Origin: an uncultured Treponema sp.
GTDB lineage: Bacteria; Spirochaetota; Spirochaetia; Treponematales; Treponemataceae
Direction of reading: 5' to 3'
Assembly (NCBI GenBank): GCA_937915735.1
Contig: CALGGS010000039.1
Span: 1 to 47,882 of the forward strand
DNA length: 47,882 bases
Positions 33,167 through 41,741 of this stretch are shown here, piece after piece. Position 1 is the first letter of the stretch. Each line of letters opens with the position of its first letter. The notes beneath the pieces were generated by a model. The model ran no database searches. It worked only from the letters and a program-made list of their open reading frames with translations, and was not told the DNA's origin. The translations under genes were made by a program, and so were the position numbers.

Positions 33167-33304
33167 AATCAAAAGACCTCAGACTTTATAAATTTCAAAA
33201 AAGAAATTTAAATTATTTTACCGAAAGATTATATACAAAAGCAAGCTTCGTGTCTATCACCAGAGAAAGAGAAAATAATGATTTTCAGCTCCAAGCACAG
33301 CCAG

Positions 33305-34969
33305 CTAATACTTAAAGGAGCTTCCGCCAATGAATTCGCGCACGAGCGACTGCTTTGGAACATAGTCCGAAGAAATTGCGTTAAAATGCGACAGGAAATT
33401 CAACAACCTGCAAGCCTCAGTGTACTCAGGCTCAGTCGGCTTTACGGCACGGAGCTTTGGCTCAGCGTAAATCTTTAAAACCGGAAGCTCATAGTCCAAA
33501 GCAGTGTTTAAAACCGCATCTGCCGAATTCTGGAAGGGGAAAATATGAAGCCTCTCCCCCCTCTGAACGCTATCCCACATTCCAATCGTACCCGCAGCAC
33601 TCTTTCCCCGGAAATTTGCATCACGGACGATTCGGCGGATAAGTCGGTTATCGCTTGTAGGAACCCTGTTATGGTCATCAAAATTTAACTGGGTTAAAGC
33701 CGAGAGATAAATCTTGAATTTGTATTCAGGCTTGATAAGCGGAGTAAGTTTATCGTTGAGGCCATGGATTCCCTCGACAATAAGAATATCCGTCGGTGAA
33801 AGGCGCATTTTTTCGCCAGTGTAATACCTCTGCCCCAAATCGAAATTGTAGGAAGGAATATCAACCTCTTTTCCGTCGAACAAATCAATAAGGTTCTGAT
33901 TCAAAAGCTCAACATCCAGAGCCTCGAGACACTCGTAATCGTAGTTTCCGTTCTCATCCTTTGGATTTCGATCCCGCCCCACATAGTAAGAGTCAAGGCT
34001 CAGAGTTTTTGGAGTGTAACCAATCGCACGGAGCTGCAATGCCATCTTGAATGCGGAAGTCGTTTTTCCTGAAGAAGAAGGACCTGCAATCAAAACTACC
34101 TTCACATTCCCCCTGTCATGAATCTGCCGGGCAACCTCGGCGTAATTCTGCATCTGATAGGTCTCGCAGATATCGATAAAGTCATTAATCTTTTTGCGTG
34201 AGACAATTTCGTTAAGGCTTGCGGCAGATGTGACATTAACAAGCTTTCCCCATCTTTTGTACCGCTTGAAAATCTGATAAATTTTCGGCAAATCTTCAAA
34301 CGGAGCGACTTCGTCAGGTTTTTCGGCCGTCGGGAATCGCAGCAAAAAGCCGTCGTCATACGGCATAAGGTCAAAAACCTTTAAGATTCCGGTTGAATCC
34401 ACGAGAGAGCCGAAATAAATGTCGCAGAATTCTTCAGTGTTATTCTCAAAAGAATTTACAAGAACCACATCACGGCATCTGAACTGAAGCTGCTTTGCCG
34501 TCTCCGGCATATTGAGCCTGTTGAAAGCCTCGATAGCCTCTTCGTAAGAAATATGCTTTGTCGTAATCTTCAGGTCTTTTTCGACGATTTTAAGCATTTC
34601 GTCCTTTATCGCCGAAATTTCATCCTTCGTGACCGGCTTTTCCCGGTCGAGAGTGTAATAGTATGAATATCCCAGAGAATGACCGATTAAAAGACGGTCT
34701 TTTGGAAAAAGCTTATGGCAGGCTGCCGCTAAAATAAATGAGAGGGAGCGGCGATAAACATAGCTTCCTTCTTTTGAAGCTAAATAAACACCTTCAATTT
34801 TGCTTGAAACACGAATAGGCCGGCAAAGAGAAACAACTTTATTGTTCACCTTAACAGCGACAAGAGTTCCATCTTTTTTTGGAAGATGCCCAAGAATATC
34901 TTTTCCATGCACGCGTGCAGAAACTTCGATTTTTTTTCCATCAGTAAAAGTTAAAGTAATATTATTCAT
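33305..34969 (-). CDS. Nucleoside kinase (uridine kinase-like) with TGS-type N-terminus
   Basis: This 554-residue protein opens with a TGS-like domain (about 1-60, ITLTFTDGKKIEVSARVHG), continues with a ThrRS second-domain-like region (about 60-200, including LIGHSLGYSYYYTLD), and ends with a P-loop uridine/phosphoribulokinase-type domain. The kinase domain has Walker A AGPSSSGKTTSA near 293-304 and the lid/substrate parts LSLDSYYVGRDRNP and ILIVEGIHGLND. The family is annotated as nucleoside kinase; the natural substrate is not certain. The ATG at 34969 has no ribosome site but sits 7 nt after a perfect TATAAT, so the mRNA is probably leaderless. Confidence 0.85.
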   Translation of the reverse strand: MNNITLTFTDGKKIEVSARVHGKDILGHLPKKDGTLVAVKVNNKVVSLCRPIRVSSKIEGVYLASKEGSYVYRRSLSFILAAACHKLFPKDRLLIGHSLGYSYYYTLDREKPVTKDEISAIKDEMLKIVEKDLKITTKHISYEEAIEAFNRLNMPETAKQLQFRCRDVVLVNSFENNTEEFCDIYFGSLVDSTGILKVFDLMPYDDGFLLRFPTAEKPDEVAPFEDLPKIYQIFKRYKRWGKLVNVTSAASLNEIVSRKKINDFIDICETYQMQNYAEVARQIHDRGNVKVVLIAGPSSSGKTTSAFKMALQLRAIGYTPKTLSLDSYYVGRDRNPKDENGNYDYECLEALDVELLNQNLIDLFDGKEVDIPSYNFDLGQRYYTGEKMRLSPTDILIVEGIHGLNDKLTPLIKPEYKFKIYLSALTQLNFDDHNRVPTSDNRLIRRIVRDANFRGKSAAGTIGMWDSVQRGERLHIFPFQNSADAVLNTALDYELPVLKIYAEPKLRAVKPTEPEYTEACRLLNFLSHFNAISSDYVPKQSLVREFIGGSSFKY

Positions 34970-34976
34970 AGGAAAG

Positions 34977-34987
34977 ATTATAACACA
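34977..34987 (-). promoter_or_regulatory. Extended -10 promoter, leaderless start of the nucleoside kinase
   Basis: TGTGTTATAAT is the best match in the window to the shared extended -10. It ends 7 nt before the ATG at 34969. No -35 consensus is visible 16-18 nt upstream, as expected for an extended -10 promoter. Confidence 0.65.
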
Positions 34988-35070
34988 GATTTTTGATAAA
35001 GCGAGAATTTTTTTCTCAATATTTTCTTTGAAGATTTTTGATTTTTTTTAATTTTTTGACTGACAAGTTA

Positions 35071-35100
35071 TTGACACATTCTGCGTTTTTTTGATATATT
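35071..35100 (+). promoter_or_regulatory. Promoter of the four-tRNA cluster
   Basis: TTGACA (35071-35076), an 18-nt spacer and TATATT (35095-35100) place the start near 35107, about 12 nt before tRNA-His. Confidence 0.75.
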
Positions 35101-35118
35101 ACAGCACATCAGTTACAC

Positions 35119-35191
35119 GGTGCCTGTAGTTCAGGGGTAGAGCGCCAGATTGTGGATCTGGTTGTCGAGGGTTCAAATCCCTCCAGGCACC
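35119..35191 (+). tRNA. tRNA-His (anticodon GTG)
   Basis: Acceptor GTGCCTG/CAGGCAC, anticodon stem CCAGA/TCTGG with loop TTGTGGA (GTG). The extra G at 35119 opposite C73 is the His-specific G-1. First gene of a four-tRNA cluster. Confidence 0.95.
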
Positions 35192-35228
35192 CAATCTGCA
35201 AGTGGCAATTCTCTCGCAGATATAAAAT

Positions 35229-35302
35229 GCGTTCGTAGCTCAACTGGATAGAGTAACGGACTTCGAATCCGTAGGTTGCACGTTCGATCCGTGTCGGACG
35301 CA
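35229..35302 (+). tRNA. tRNA-Arg (anticodon TCG)
   Basis: A 74-nt cloverleaf with acceptor GCGTTCG/CGGACGC, anticodon stem ACGGA/TCCGT with loop CTTCGAA (TCG). Second gene of the cluster. Confidence 0.93.
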
Positions 35303-35320
35303 TACTTTTAACTGATAATC

Positions 35321-35393
35321 GGGCGACTAGCTCAGTTGGTAGAGCAACAGACTCTTAATCTGTGGGTCCGGGGTTCGAGCCCCCGGTCGCTCA
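35321..35393 (+). tRNA. tRNA-Lys (anticodon CTT)
   Basis: A 73-nt cloverleaf with acceptor GGGCGAC/GTCGCTC, anticodon stem CAGA/TCTG with loop CTCTTAA (CTT). Third gene of the cluster. Confidence 0.93.
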
Positions 35394-35411
35394 TCTCCCT
35401 TTTTAATTTTA

Positions 35412-35491
35412 GCGAGAGTGGTGAAATTGGCATACACGCTAGACTTAGGATCTAGTGCTTCGGCGTAAGGGTTCAAGTCCCTTCTCTCGCA
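35412..35491 (+). tRNA. tRNA-Leu (anticodon TAG)
   Basis: An 80-nt type II tRNA with acceptor GCGAGAG/CTCTCGC, loop CTTAGGA (TAG) and a long variable arm (TGCTTCGGCG). Last gene of the cluster. The 180 bp after it, up to rbfA, show no gene and no clear terminator. Confidence 0.93.
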
Positions 35492-35671
35492 CTTTTTCGC
35501 AATCTTTTGTTTTCCCCCAAATTATTTTCAAATTTCTTTGCTTATTAAAATCCTTAAAATCAGAGTCTTGGTCTTATGAATAAAAGCTTGGGAAGCACGC
35601 AATTTTTTGCTGCTTTCGATTAGCTGTGGATTTTCAAAAACAGCAATATTTCAGTATCTTCCCGTATATTT

Positions 35672-36052
35672 TCAGTCCTCGCTCTCGCTTTTCGTTTGCT
35701 TTTCTTCTTCTTCGAGACGGTTGAGTTTGTTCACCATATCGAAGCCGTCTTTTATGCTTGTGTCAGCAACGAATGTCAGACGAGGAAATTTGTAAATCGA
35801 GAGTTTTTTAGCGATTGAAGACTGAATGAAGCCAGCCGCACTCTGCAAGCCTTCAACGCCTTTTTTTACCTGCGATTCATTCAAAAATGAAGAGACATAG
35901 ACCTTTGCATAAGCTAAGTCCCGCGCAACCTCAACACGATTTATTGAAAGAAAGGTTGAGACCCGCGGATCCTTCACTTTTTGCGTCATTATAAGCTTGG
36001 AAATTTCCTCACGGATTTGTTCTCCAAGCTTCAACATCCTAAATTCACCCAT
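35672..36052 (-). CDS. rbfA: Ribosome-binding factor A
   Basis: This 126-residue protein helps mature 16S rRNA of the 30S subunit and acts in cold adaptation. It shows the family KH-like fold blocks LGEQIREEISKLIMTQKVKDPRVSTFLSINRVEVARDLAYAKVYVS and LTFVADTSIKDG. It ends with an acidic Glu/Lys tail. I chose the first ATG (36052), with GAGGA about 8 nt upstream inside the infB end. It is the last gene of the rimP-nusA-infB-rbfA operon, 3 bp after infB. Confidence 0.93.
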   Translation of the reverse strand: MGEFRMLKLGEQIREEISKLIMTQKVKDPRVSTFLSINRVEVARDLAYAKVYVSSFLNESQVKKGVEGLQSAAGFIQSSIAKKLSIYKFPRLTFVADTSIKDGFDMVNKLNRLEEEEKQTKSESED

Positions 36053-36055
36053 AAG

Positions 36056-38749
36056 CTATTCCTCGCTTTCAGAAACAGCCTCTGCCTTAGCAGCTTCGGC
36101 TTCCTTCTCTTTTGCGATTGCGTCTCCAAGCTTTCGGGCAATTTCGACATACTCGAATACTTCGAGAATATCGCCTTCCTGAATGTCCTGCCAGTTTTCG
36201 AGACCGACACCACACTCAAAGCCGTAAGTGACTTCTTTTGCATCGTCCTTAAAGCGCTTGAGGGAAGAAATTTTGCCAGTGTGCTTTACGATTCCGTCAC
36301 GGATAAGATTTACGCTGCTCGTTCGTTTGACGACACCCTCGGTAACATAACATCCGGCAATAAGGCCGACCTTCGGCACCTTGAAAGTGTTTCTGACTTC
36401 GAGCTGACCTGTAACTTCTTCTTTTGTGTCAGGCTTAAGCATACCTTCCATTGCAAGGGTAATTTCTTCGACACACTTGTAGATGACATTGTATTTTCGG
36501 ATATCGACTTTTTCCTGATCCGCCAAAAGCTTTGCCTTTGGAGTTGGTCGGACATTAAAGCCGATAAGAATTGCGTTTCCGTCTGCGGCAGCAAGGGTAA
36601 CATCAGACTCGTTAATCGCACCAGCAGAAGAATGAATTACATTCAAGCGGATTTCCGGAGTTGAGAGCTTTTCAAGGCTTGTTTTAAGAGCCTCGGCAGA
36701 ACCCTGCAAGTCCGCCTTGATGATAACCTTGAGCTCGTTGACTTCGTTTGCCTGAATTGTCGAAGCGAAGTTGTCAAGATTGATTTTCTTGACAGCCTTT
36801 GCCGCCTCGAAACGCTTGAGTTCCTGTCGTTTTGCAGAGATTGCCCGTGCGTCTTTTTCAGTTTCAGTAACCTGGAATGGGTCACCCGCATTCGGCATAT
36901 CGTCAAGACCAAGAACCTCAACCGGCATGCTTGGCAAAGCCTCGTTTACCTTTTCGCCACGGTCATTGAACATAGCACGGACACGGCCTGAGTAAATGCC
37001 AGCGACAAAGGGGTCGCCGACCTTAAGTGTACCGCTCTGAACAACCACTGAAGCGACAACACCCCGCCCCTGATCTACGCGAGACTCAATGACTTTTCCT
37101 TCTGCGCGGGTGTCATACTGAGCCTTAAGCTCCAGCATTTCTGCCTGCAAGAGGATTGCGTCAAGAAGGTCGTCGATTCCCTGCCCTTTTAAAGCAGAAA
37201 TCCTTACATATTGAGTGTCACCGCCCCACTCTTCAGGAGTAAGCCCCTGATTTGAGAGCTGTGTCATTACATTCTCAGGATTAGCGTCCGGCTTATCGAT
37301 TTTGTTCACTGCGACAATAATCGGAACCTTTGCGTCCTTTGCGTGGCTCAAGGCTTCGAGAGTCTGAGGCATAACGCCGTCATCAGCCGCGACAACAAGG
37401 ACTACGATATCTGTAATCTGAGCACCGCGGGCGCGCATCATAGTGAATGCTTCGTGACCAGGAGTGTCAAGGAATGTAATCGTTCCCTTTTCTGTGTGAA
37501 CCTGATAAGCACCGATTTTCTGAGTAATACCACCGGCCTCGCCAGCGGCAACATTGGTCTTTCGGATTGCGTCCAAAGTCTTAGTTTTACCGTGGTCGAC
37601 ATGTCCCATAACGGTAACGATTGGCGGACGGACCCGAAGATTTTCTTCTTCACCGACATCGTGCTCGATAACTGTCTCGTCGTAAAGAGAGACAAGATGA
37701 ACATCACAGCCGTATTCTGCGGCAAGAAGTGTCGCCGTGTCACTGTCGATTGACTGGTTGATTGTGACCATCATCCCCATTCCCATGAGCTTTGCGATGA
37801 TGTCTCCAGCCTTTAAATTCATTTTGCGGGCAAGATCAGAAACTGAAATAGATTCCATAATGTCAATTGACTTCGGAACTACGCTCGCCTGAGTCGCCTG
37901 CTTTTTCTTGTAAAGTTCTTCCTCGTCAAAAAGCTCTTCCTTGTCTTTTCGCTGACCGTAAACCTGCTTTTTGCCCTTGAACTGTTTTTTACCAGCCTGC
38001 GGAAGAGGCATCGGAGCGGGAGCGAATCCGCCACCCATTGGCCGAGAGCCTCCGAAGCCCGGGCGTCCGCCGCCAAAGCCTGGTCTGCTTCCCTGCGCTC
38101 CGCCGAAGGAAGGCCTGTTGTTGAAACCGCTGCGATTCTGACCATTCTGGTTGTTGTAGCCGCCTCGATTATTATTATAGCCGCCTTGACGCTGACCGTT
38201 CTGACCATAGCCTCCGTTCTGCCGGTTAAAGCCACCATTCCGGTTGTTGTCTCGTTCACGGTTCTGATAGCCTTCACGAGCCTGGGCGCCGGTAAATCCG
38301 CCGTTTCTCTGTCCGTTCTGACCATAGCCTCCGTTTCGGTTATATCCGCCGTTAGAGCCATTATTGTAACCGCCCCGGTTGTAGCCGCCATTCTGCCGGT
38401 TGCCGGAAAGATTTCCAGCCTTTACATTCGGACGGGCTGAATTTAACTCGAAGGTTCGCTGAGGTTTTGGACTTTCCTGAGATTTTGAGCCTTCATTTTC
38501 AGATGAAGTTTTCGGTGCGGAAGAAGGAGCTGTTTTTTTGACAACGACATGAACGCCATTCTTAGCTTTTTCTTCCTGATTTGAGTCCTGTTTGCCTTCG
38601 TTTCCACCAGACGGATTCTTCTTTTTGATGACAATTTTCTTTTTTGTCACGGACTGAGATTCCGCATTTGCGTTTTCAGCATTCGATTCTGGCTTTTTTT
38701 CTTTTTTTCGTAAAACAAATCCTTGTTTTTTCTCTTCTTCTTCCGCCAT
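36056..38749 (-). CDS. infB: Translation initiation factor IF-2
   Basis: This 897-residue GTPase brings initiator tRNA to the 30S subunit. The N-terminal third is low complexity: a Lys-rich charged segment (1-105), then about 140 residues of Gly/Asn/Tyr/Arg repeats (about 110-250, units like GGYNRGGYNN and NGGYGQNGQR). Next come an IF2_N domain (about 290-345, ISVSDLARKMNLKAGDIIAKLMGMGMMVTINQ), the G domain (GHVDHGKT near 380, DTPGHEAF, NKIDKPD), and domains II-IV to the C-terminus. All G motifs are intact. The repeat insert is unusual for IF-2 and resembles RGG/prion-like linkers. GG-containing sequence precedes the ATG; the gap to nusA is 17 bp. Confidence 0.95.
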   Translation of the reverse strand: MAEEEEKKQGFVLRKKEKKPESNAENANAESQSVTKKKIVIKKKNPSGGNEGKQDSNQEEKAKNGVHVVVKKTAPSSAPKTSSENEGSKSQESPKPQRTFELNSARPNVKAGNLSGNRQNGGYNRGGYNNGSNGGYNRNGGYGQNGQRNGGFTGAQAREGYQNRERDNNRNGGFNRQNGGYGQNGQRQGGYNNNRGGYNNQNGQNRSGFNNRPSFGGAQGSRPGFGGGRPGFGGSRPMGGGFAPAPMPLPQAGKKQFKGKKQVYGQRKDKEELFDEEELYKKKQATQASVVPKSIDIMESISVSDLARKMNLKAGDIIAKLMGMGMMVTINQSIDSDTATLLAAEYGCDVHLVSLYDETVIEHDVGEEENLRVRPPIVTVMGHVDHGKTKTLDAIRKTNVAAGEAGGITQKIGAYQVHTEKGTITFLDTPGHEAFTMMRARGAQITDIVVLVVAADDGVMPQTLEALSHAKDAKVPIIVAVNKIDKPDANPENVMTQLSNQGLTPEEWGGDTQYVRISALKGQGIDDLLDAILLQAEMLELKAQYDTRAEGKVIESRVDQGRGVVASVVVQSGTLKVGDPFVAGIYSGRVRAMFNDRGEKVNEALPSMPVEVLGLDDMPNAGDPFQVTETEKDARAISAKRQELKRFEAAKAVKKINLDNFASTIQANEVNELKVIIKADLQGSAEALKTSLEKLSTPEIRLNVIHSSAGAINESDVTLAAADGNAILIGFNVRPTPKAKLLADQEKVDIRKYNVIYKCVEEITLAMEGMLKPDTKEEVTGQLEVRNTFKVPKVGLIAGCYVTEGVVKRTSSVNLIRDGIVKHTGKISSLKRFKDDAKEVTYGFECGVGLENWQDIQEGDILEVFEYVEIARKLGDAIAKEKEAEAAKAEAVSESEE

Positions 38750-38766
38750 ATTTTCCTATAAACCTC

Positions 38767-40233
38767 TTATTCCTCATCCTCTTCAAATTCGAATTCAACG
38801 CCACATGACGGACAATGAGTCATATCAAGCGTGATTTTTGCACCACATTCAGGACAGAAATATTCTTCTTCCTCTTCTGTGACCGTATTTTCTTCTTCAG
38901 ACGGAGCAGCCTCTGATTCTTCCTCGTCTTCCTCGACGAACTCAACATTGTTATGAATGATTTTGCTGACTTCTTCGAGTTCTTCGGCAGTAACGCCTTC
39001 GATTTCGCCAATTTCACCGTTCTCGTATGCAACGATGAATTTTTCAATATCTTCGTAACCAGCGGCCTTAAGCTTAGAAACCACATCCTGATTTACGCCC
39101 GGTAAGTCAGCGATAACCTGAATTTCATCCGGCTCTGCAGAAGAAGTATTATTGAAAAGCTCGGCGGCCTTTCGTGTGACAAGCTCACTCAAATCAAGCT
39201 CTGCAGCCTGCTCCTCAGTTTTAACATCGATATTCCAGTCACACAAGCGATTAGCAAGTCGTACATTCTGACCATTTTTTCCGATTGCGACAGAGAACTG
39301 CTCGTCGTTTACGATTGCAAGAGCAGTTTTCTTTTCGTCATCAAGAATAACTACGCGATTAACCTCTGCCGGTGAAAGAGCATTTTTAATGAAAACAGCA
39401 GGATCATCCGAGTAACGAAGGACATCGATTTTTTCACCTTCAAGCTCATGAATTACATTCTGAATTCGCATACCCTTCTGGCCGACACAAGCTCCGACCG
39501 GATCAATATCCTCTTTTGAGGTGGCTACAGCGATTTTTGTGCGATAGCCTGCGTCACGGACAATCTTTTTGATTTCAACCGTTTTGTCCTGAATTTCAGG
39601 AACCTCAAGCTCCAATGTAGTCTGGACGAATTTCGGATCAGAGCGACTGAGGACAAGCTGCAATCCAGAGGAAATTCTTTTTAATTCCATAATGACAGCC
39701 TTAATCCTGTCTCCCTTCTGATAAACCTCGCGGGGAGACTGATATTTCTTCGGCAAAACGCCCTCAACCTTGCCCAAATCAACATAGATATTGCCATTGT
39801 AGTCGCGCTGGTAATATCCGATGATGATTTCTCCAACCTTATCTTTATATTCGTTGTAAAGCTTATCTTTGAACGACTCGTTAAGGCCTTTGTGCGTTTC
39901 CTGCTTTCCTACAGAAACGGCAGAGCGGTCAAAGCTTTTCGGGTCAACGATAATATCAATTTCATCACCGATTTCACAATCCGGAGAAAGCTTTAAGGCA
40001 TCCTCAAGCTCAATTTCGATTACAGAGTCATAAACGCCGTCTACGATAGTTTTTCTAGAAGCGACCGTAACATCAGACATATCATCTGCAAAGGTTATGA
40101 CACAGTTGTCCGCAGTTCCAAAAGTTCTCTTGTACGCCGCGCGCAAGGTGTTCTCGATTGTTTGTTTTACTGATTCCAGTGAAAAGCCTTTTTCCTGAGT
40201 CAATTCACGGATTGCATCTGCCATTTCTGACAT
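38767..40233 (-). CDS. nusA: Transcription factor NusA with C-terminal zinc ribbon
   Basis: This 488-residue protein modulates RNA polymerase pausing, termination and antitermination. The domains are an N-terminal RNAP-binding domain (about 1-130), S1 (about 135-200), two KH domains (about 230-350, with VGACVGQKGMRIQ and AIGKNGQNVRLA), and a helical acidic region (about 370-450, containing IADLPGVNQDVVSKLKAAGYEDIEKF). The end carries a C4 zinc ribbon CPECGAKITLDMTHCPSC (about 459-476) between two acidic stretches, which standard NusA lacks. GGAG precedes the ATG. It lies 18 bp after rimP. Confidence 0.95.
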   Translation of the reverse strand: MSEMADAIRELTQEKGFSLESVKQTIENTLRAAYKRTFGTADNCVITFADDMSDVTVASRKTIVDGVYDSVIEIELEDALKLSPDCEIGDEIDIIVDPKSFDRSAVSVGKQETHKGLNESFKDKLYNEYKDKVGEIIIGYYQRDYNGNIYVDLGKVEGVLPKKYQSPREVYQKGDRIKAVIMELKRISSGLQLVLSRSDPKFVQTTLELEVPEIQDKTVEIKKIVRDAGYRTKIAVATSKEDIDPVGACVGQKGMRIQNVIHELEGEKIDVLRYSDDPAVFIKNALSPAEVNRVVILDDEKKTALAIVNDEQFSVAIGKNGQNVRLANRLCDWNIDVKTEEQAAELDLSELVTRKAAELFNNTSSAEPDEIQVIADLPGVNQDVVSKLKAAGYEDIEKFIVAYENGEIGEIEGVTAEELEEVSKIIHNNVEFVEEDEEESEAAPSEEENTVTEEEEEYFCPECGAKITLDMTHCPSCGVEFEFEEDEE

Positions 40234-40251
40234 ATTTTATCTCCTACTTCT

Positions 40252-40725
40252 TTATAAGTGAATAAATTTTGCCTTAGCGATATTTTCAAAAGAGACAGTT
40301 TTTTGCTCTGACGAGCCGTCTTCTTTTGAAAGCTCCAATGTCACGGATTTGTCATCAGCGGCTTTTAAAACTCCGCCAACCCAATCCGTAACGGTTTTGT
40401 CATAGACACGGATTTCCCGGCCGATAAAGAACCGGAATTCCGCCGCATTTTTGATATTCCTTTCCATTCCTGGAGAGGTAAGCTCCATATAAGTGTTGTC
40501 AGTCCCAAGCATTTCTTCGAGTGAAGGAAGAAGAACCTTATGAACCCTGGAGCAATCATTCACACCGATATTAGTGCCAGAATCTTTTCCTGTGATAGTC
40601 GCAAGAATCTGAGTAACTCCGTTCTGCGGGGAAATTTTTAGCTCCACAAGATGAAAGCCCAGCTCACTTACGATTTTTTCACATTCTGTGTAATGCGGAT
40701 AAGAATCTAAAGAAATGTATTCCAA
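40252..40725 (-). CDS. rimP: Ribosome maturation factor RimP
   Basis: This 157-residue protein assists 30S assembly. The N-terminal domain includes LVELKISPQNGVTQILATITGKD and the DCSRVHKVLLPSLEE helix, and the C-terminal SH3-like part starts near YMELTSPGMERNIKNAAEFRFFIGREIRVYDK. AGGAG precedes the ATG. It opens the rimP-nusA-infB-rbfA operon. Its predicted promoter lies upstream of the ftsY terminator hairpin, so the leader RNA contains that hairpin (see findings). Confidence 0.9.
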   Translation of the reverse strand: MEYISLDSYPHYTECEKIVSELGFHLVELKISPQNGVTQILATITGKDSGTNIGVNDCSRVHKVLLPSLEEMLGTDNTYMELTSPGMERNIKNAAEFRFFIGREIRVYDKTVTDWVGGVLKAADDKSVTLELSKEDGSSEQKTVSFENIAKAKFIHL

Positions 40726-40749
40726 AAGAAACTCCTGTCGCCGTTCAAA

Positions 40750-40780
40750 TAAAAATGGACTCGTTTTTGCGAGTCCATTA
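40750..40780 (-). terminator. Terminator of ftsY / possible attenuator of the rimP operon
   Basis: A perfect 10-bp stem AATGGACTCG (40754-40763) / CGAGTCCATT (40770-40779) with a 6-nt loop is followed on the minus strand by a T-rich tract. It lies between ftsY and rimP, inside the predicted rimP leader. Confidence 0.85.
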
Positions 40781-40807
40781 AAATATTTCTATTAAAATGT
40801 TAGAGAG

Positions 40808-40836
40808 AATTTATATTTTTTCAGAAAAAATGTCAA
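40808..40836 (-). promoter_or_regulatory. Promoter of the rimP-nusA-infB-rbfA operon
   Basis: On the minus strand TTGACA (40831-40836), a 17-nt spacer and TAAATT (40808-40813) form a sigma70 promoter whose -35 overlaps the ftsY stop codon. The predicted start near 40801 gives a leader of about 75 nt. Confidence 0.6.
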
Positions 40837-41699
40837 TAGCCCAGAAACTCATCGACATACTTTTCTCTTTCAAATTTCTGGATATCCTCGTATTTTTCGC
40901 CAGTACAGACAAAAAGAACAGGAATAGAAAATTCCTTTCCGATTGAAAAAGCACAGCCGCCACGGGCAGTAGAATCGTATTTTGTGATTACGATTGCATC
41001 AACTCCCACCGTTTCACTAAAGACCTCTGCCTGCCTGAGTGCGTTCTGGCCTGTAGTTCCATCAATTACGAGAATTTTTTTAAAGCAGCCTTCATCCGCC
41101 TTTTCACGGGCAATTCTGTCGATTTTCTGAAGCTCACGGACAAGATTTTCCTTGTTATGAAGCCGGCCCGCAGTATCAGCAATAATTACACCACCACCAT
41201 TCGCCCGACAGCTTTCCGCCGCATCAAAAACGACCGCGCTAGGGTCACTTCCGTGCTGATGAGCAATCACGCGAATACCAAGACGCTCGCCGTGCATCTC
41301 AAGCTGCTCCTCGGCCGCCGCCCTAAAGGTATCGCTTGCCGCCATAATCACATTTTCGCCGTTTTTTTTGTAAAGATTTGCGATTTTAGCCGCAGAAGTC
41401 GTTTTTCCGACTCCATTTACGCCCAGAAGCATATAAATATTGACCTTTCCTTTTTCAGGAAGAAACTCACATGAAGAAACAAGGCCCAAAAGAAGGGACT
41501 TTAATTCAGATTTTATTGACTGCTCATCGTAAACTTTTTTTTCACGGCAAATTTTCTCGAGCTTTTCAGTGATTTCGTAAGCCAGTTTCGCCCCCATATC
41601 ACCTTCAACCAGAGCATCCGTAAGATTTTCAAAAAATTCCCCGTCAATTTTTTTTGAGCTAAAAAGATTTTTAAAAGCCTGCGCAAAAGAAAATTTCAT
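40833..41699 (-). CDS. ftsY: Signal recognition particle receptor FtsY
   Basis: This 288-residue SRP GTPase docks ribosome-SRP complexes at the membrane. It has the N domain (about 1-85) and G domain with P-loop GVNGVGKTTSAAK near 98-110, DTAGRLHNKENLV near 180, and the TKYDSTARGG closing motif near 245. The acidic A domain of E. coli FtsY is absent, as in many bacteria. I chose the ATG at 41699 because the conserved N domain begins there and a -10-like element ends 5 nt upstream; an in-frame start at 41714 overlaps that element. It follows lnt by about 42 bp. Confidence 0.9.
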   Translation of the reverse strand: MKFSFAQAFKNLFSSKKIDGEFFENLTDALVEGDMGAKLAYEITEKLEKICREKKVYDEQSIKSELKSLLLGLVSSCEFLPEKGKVNIYMLLGVNGVGKTTSAAKIANLYKKNGENVIMAASDTFRAAAEEQLEMHGERLGIRVIAHQHGSDPSAVVFDAAESCRANGGGVIIADTAGRLHNKENLVRELQKIDRIAREKADEGCFKKILVIDGTTGQNALRQAEVFSETVGVDAIVITKYDSTARGGCAFSIGKEFSIPVLFVCTGEKYEDIQKFEREKYVDEFLGY

Positions 41700-41704
41700 A
41701 ACTA

Positions 41705-41713
41705 ATATTATCA
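41705..41713 (-). promoter_or_regulatory. Possible extended -10 promoter for ftsY
   Basis: TGATAATAT on the minus strand fits TGN-TAATAT and ends 5 nt before the ftsY ATG. No -35 and no ribosome site are visible. It could also be AT-rich chance, since ftsY may be read from lnt. Confidence 0.35.
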
Positions 41714-41741
41714 TTTAGGGGAAAAAAAATAAACCACACCT

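Noticed and set aside
35981..36664. 227-codon open frame on the plus strand opposite infB
   Set aside because: It is a mirror of conserved IF-2 sequence, with no recognisable protein features.
38080..38420. Short tandem repeats resembling a repeat array
   Set aside because: These are codon-level repeats encoding the Gly/Asn-rich part of IF-2. There are no regular spacers, so it is not CRISPR. No CRISPR array was seen in the window.
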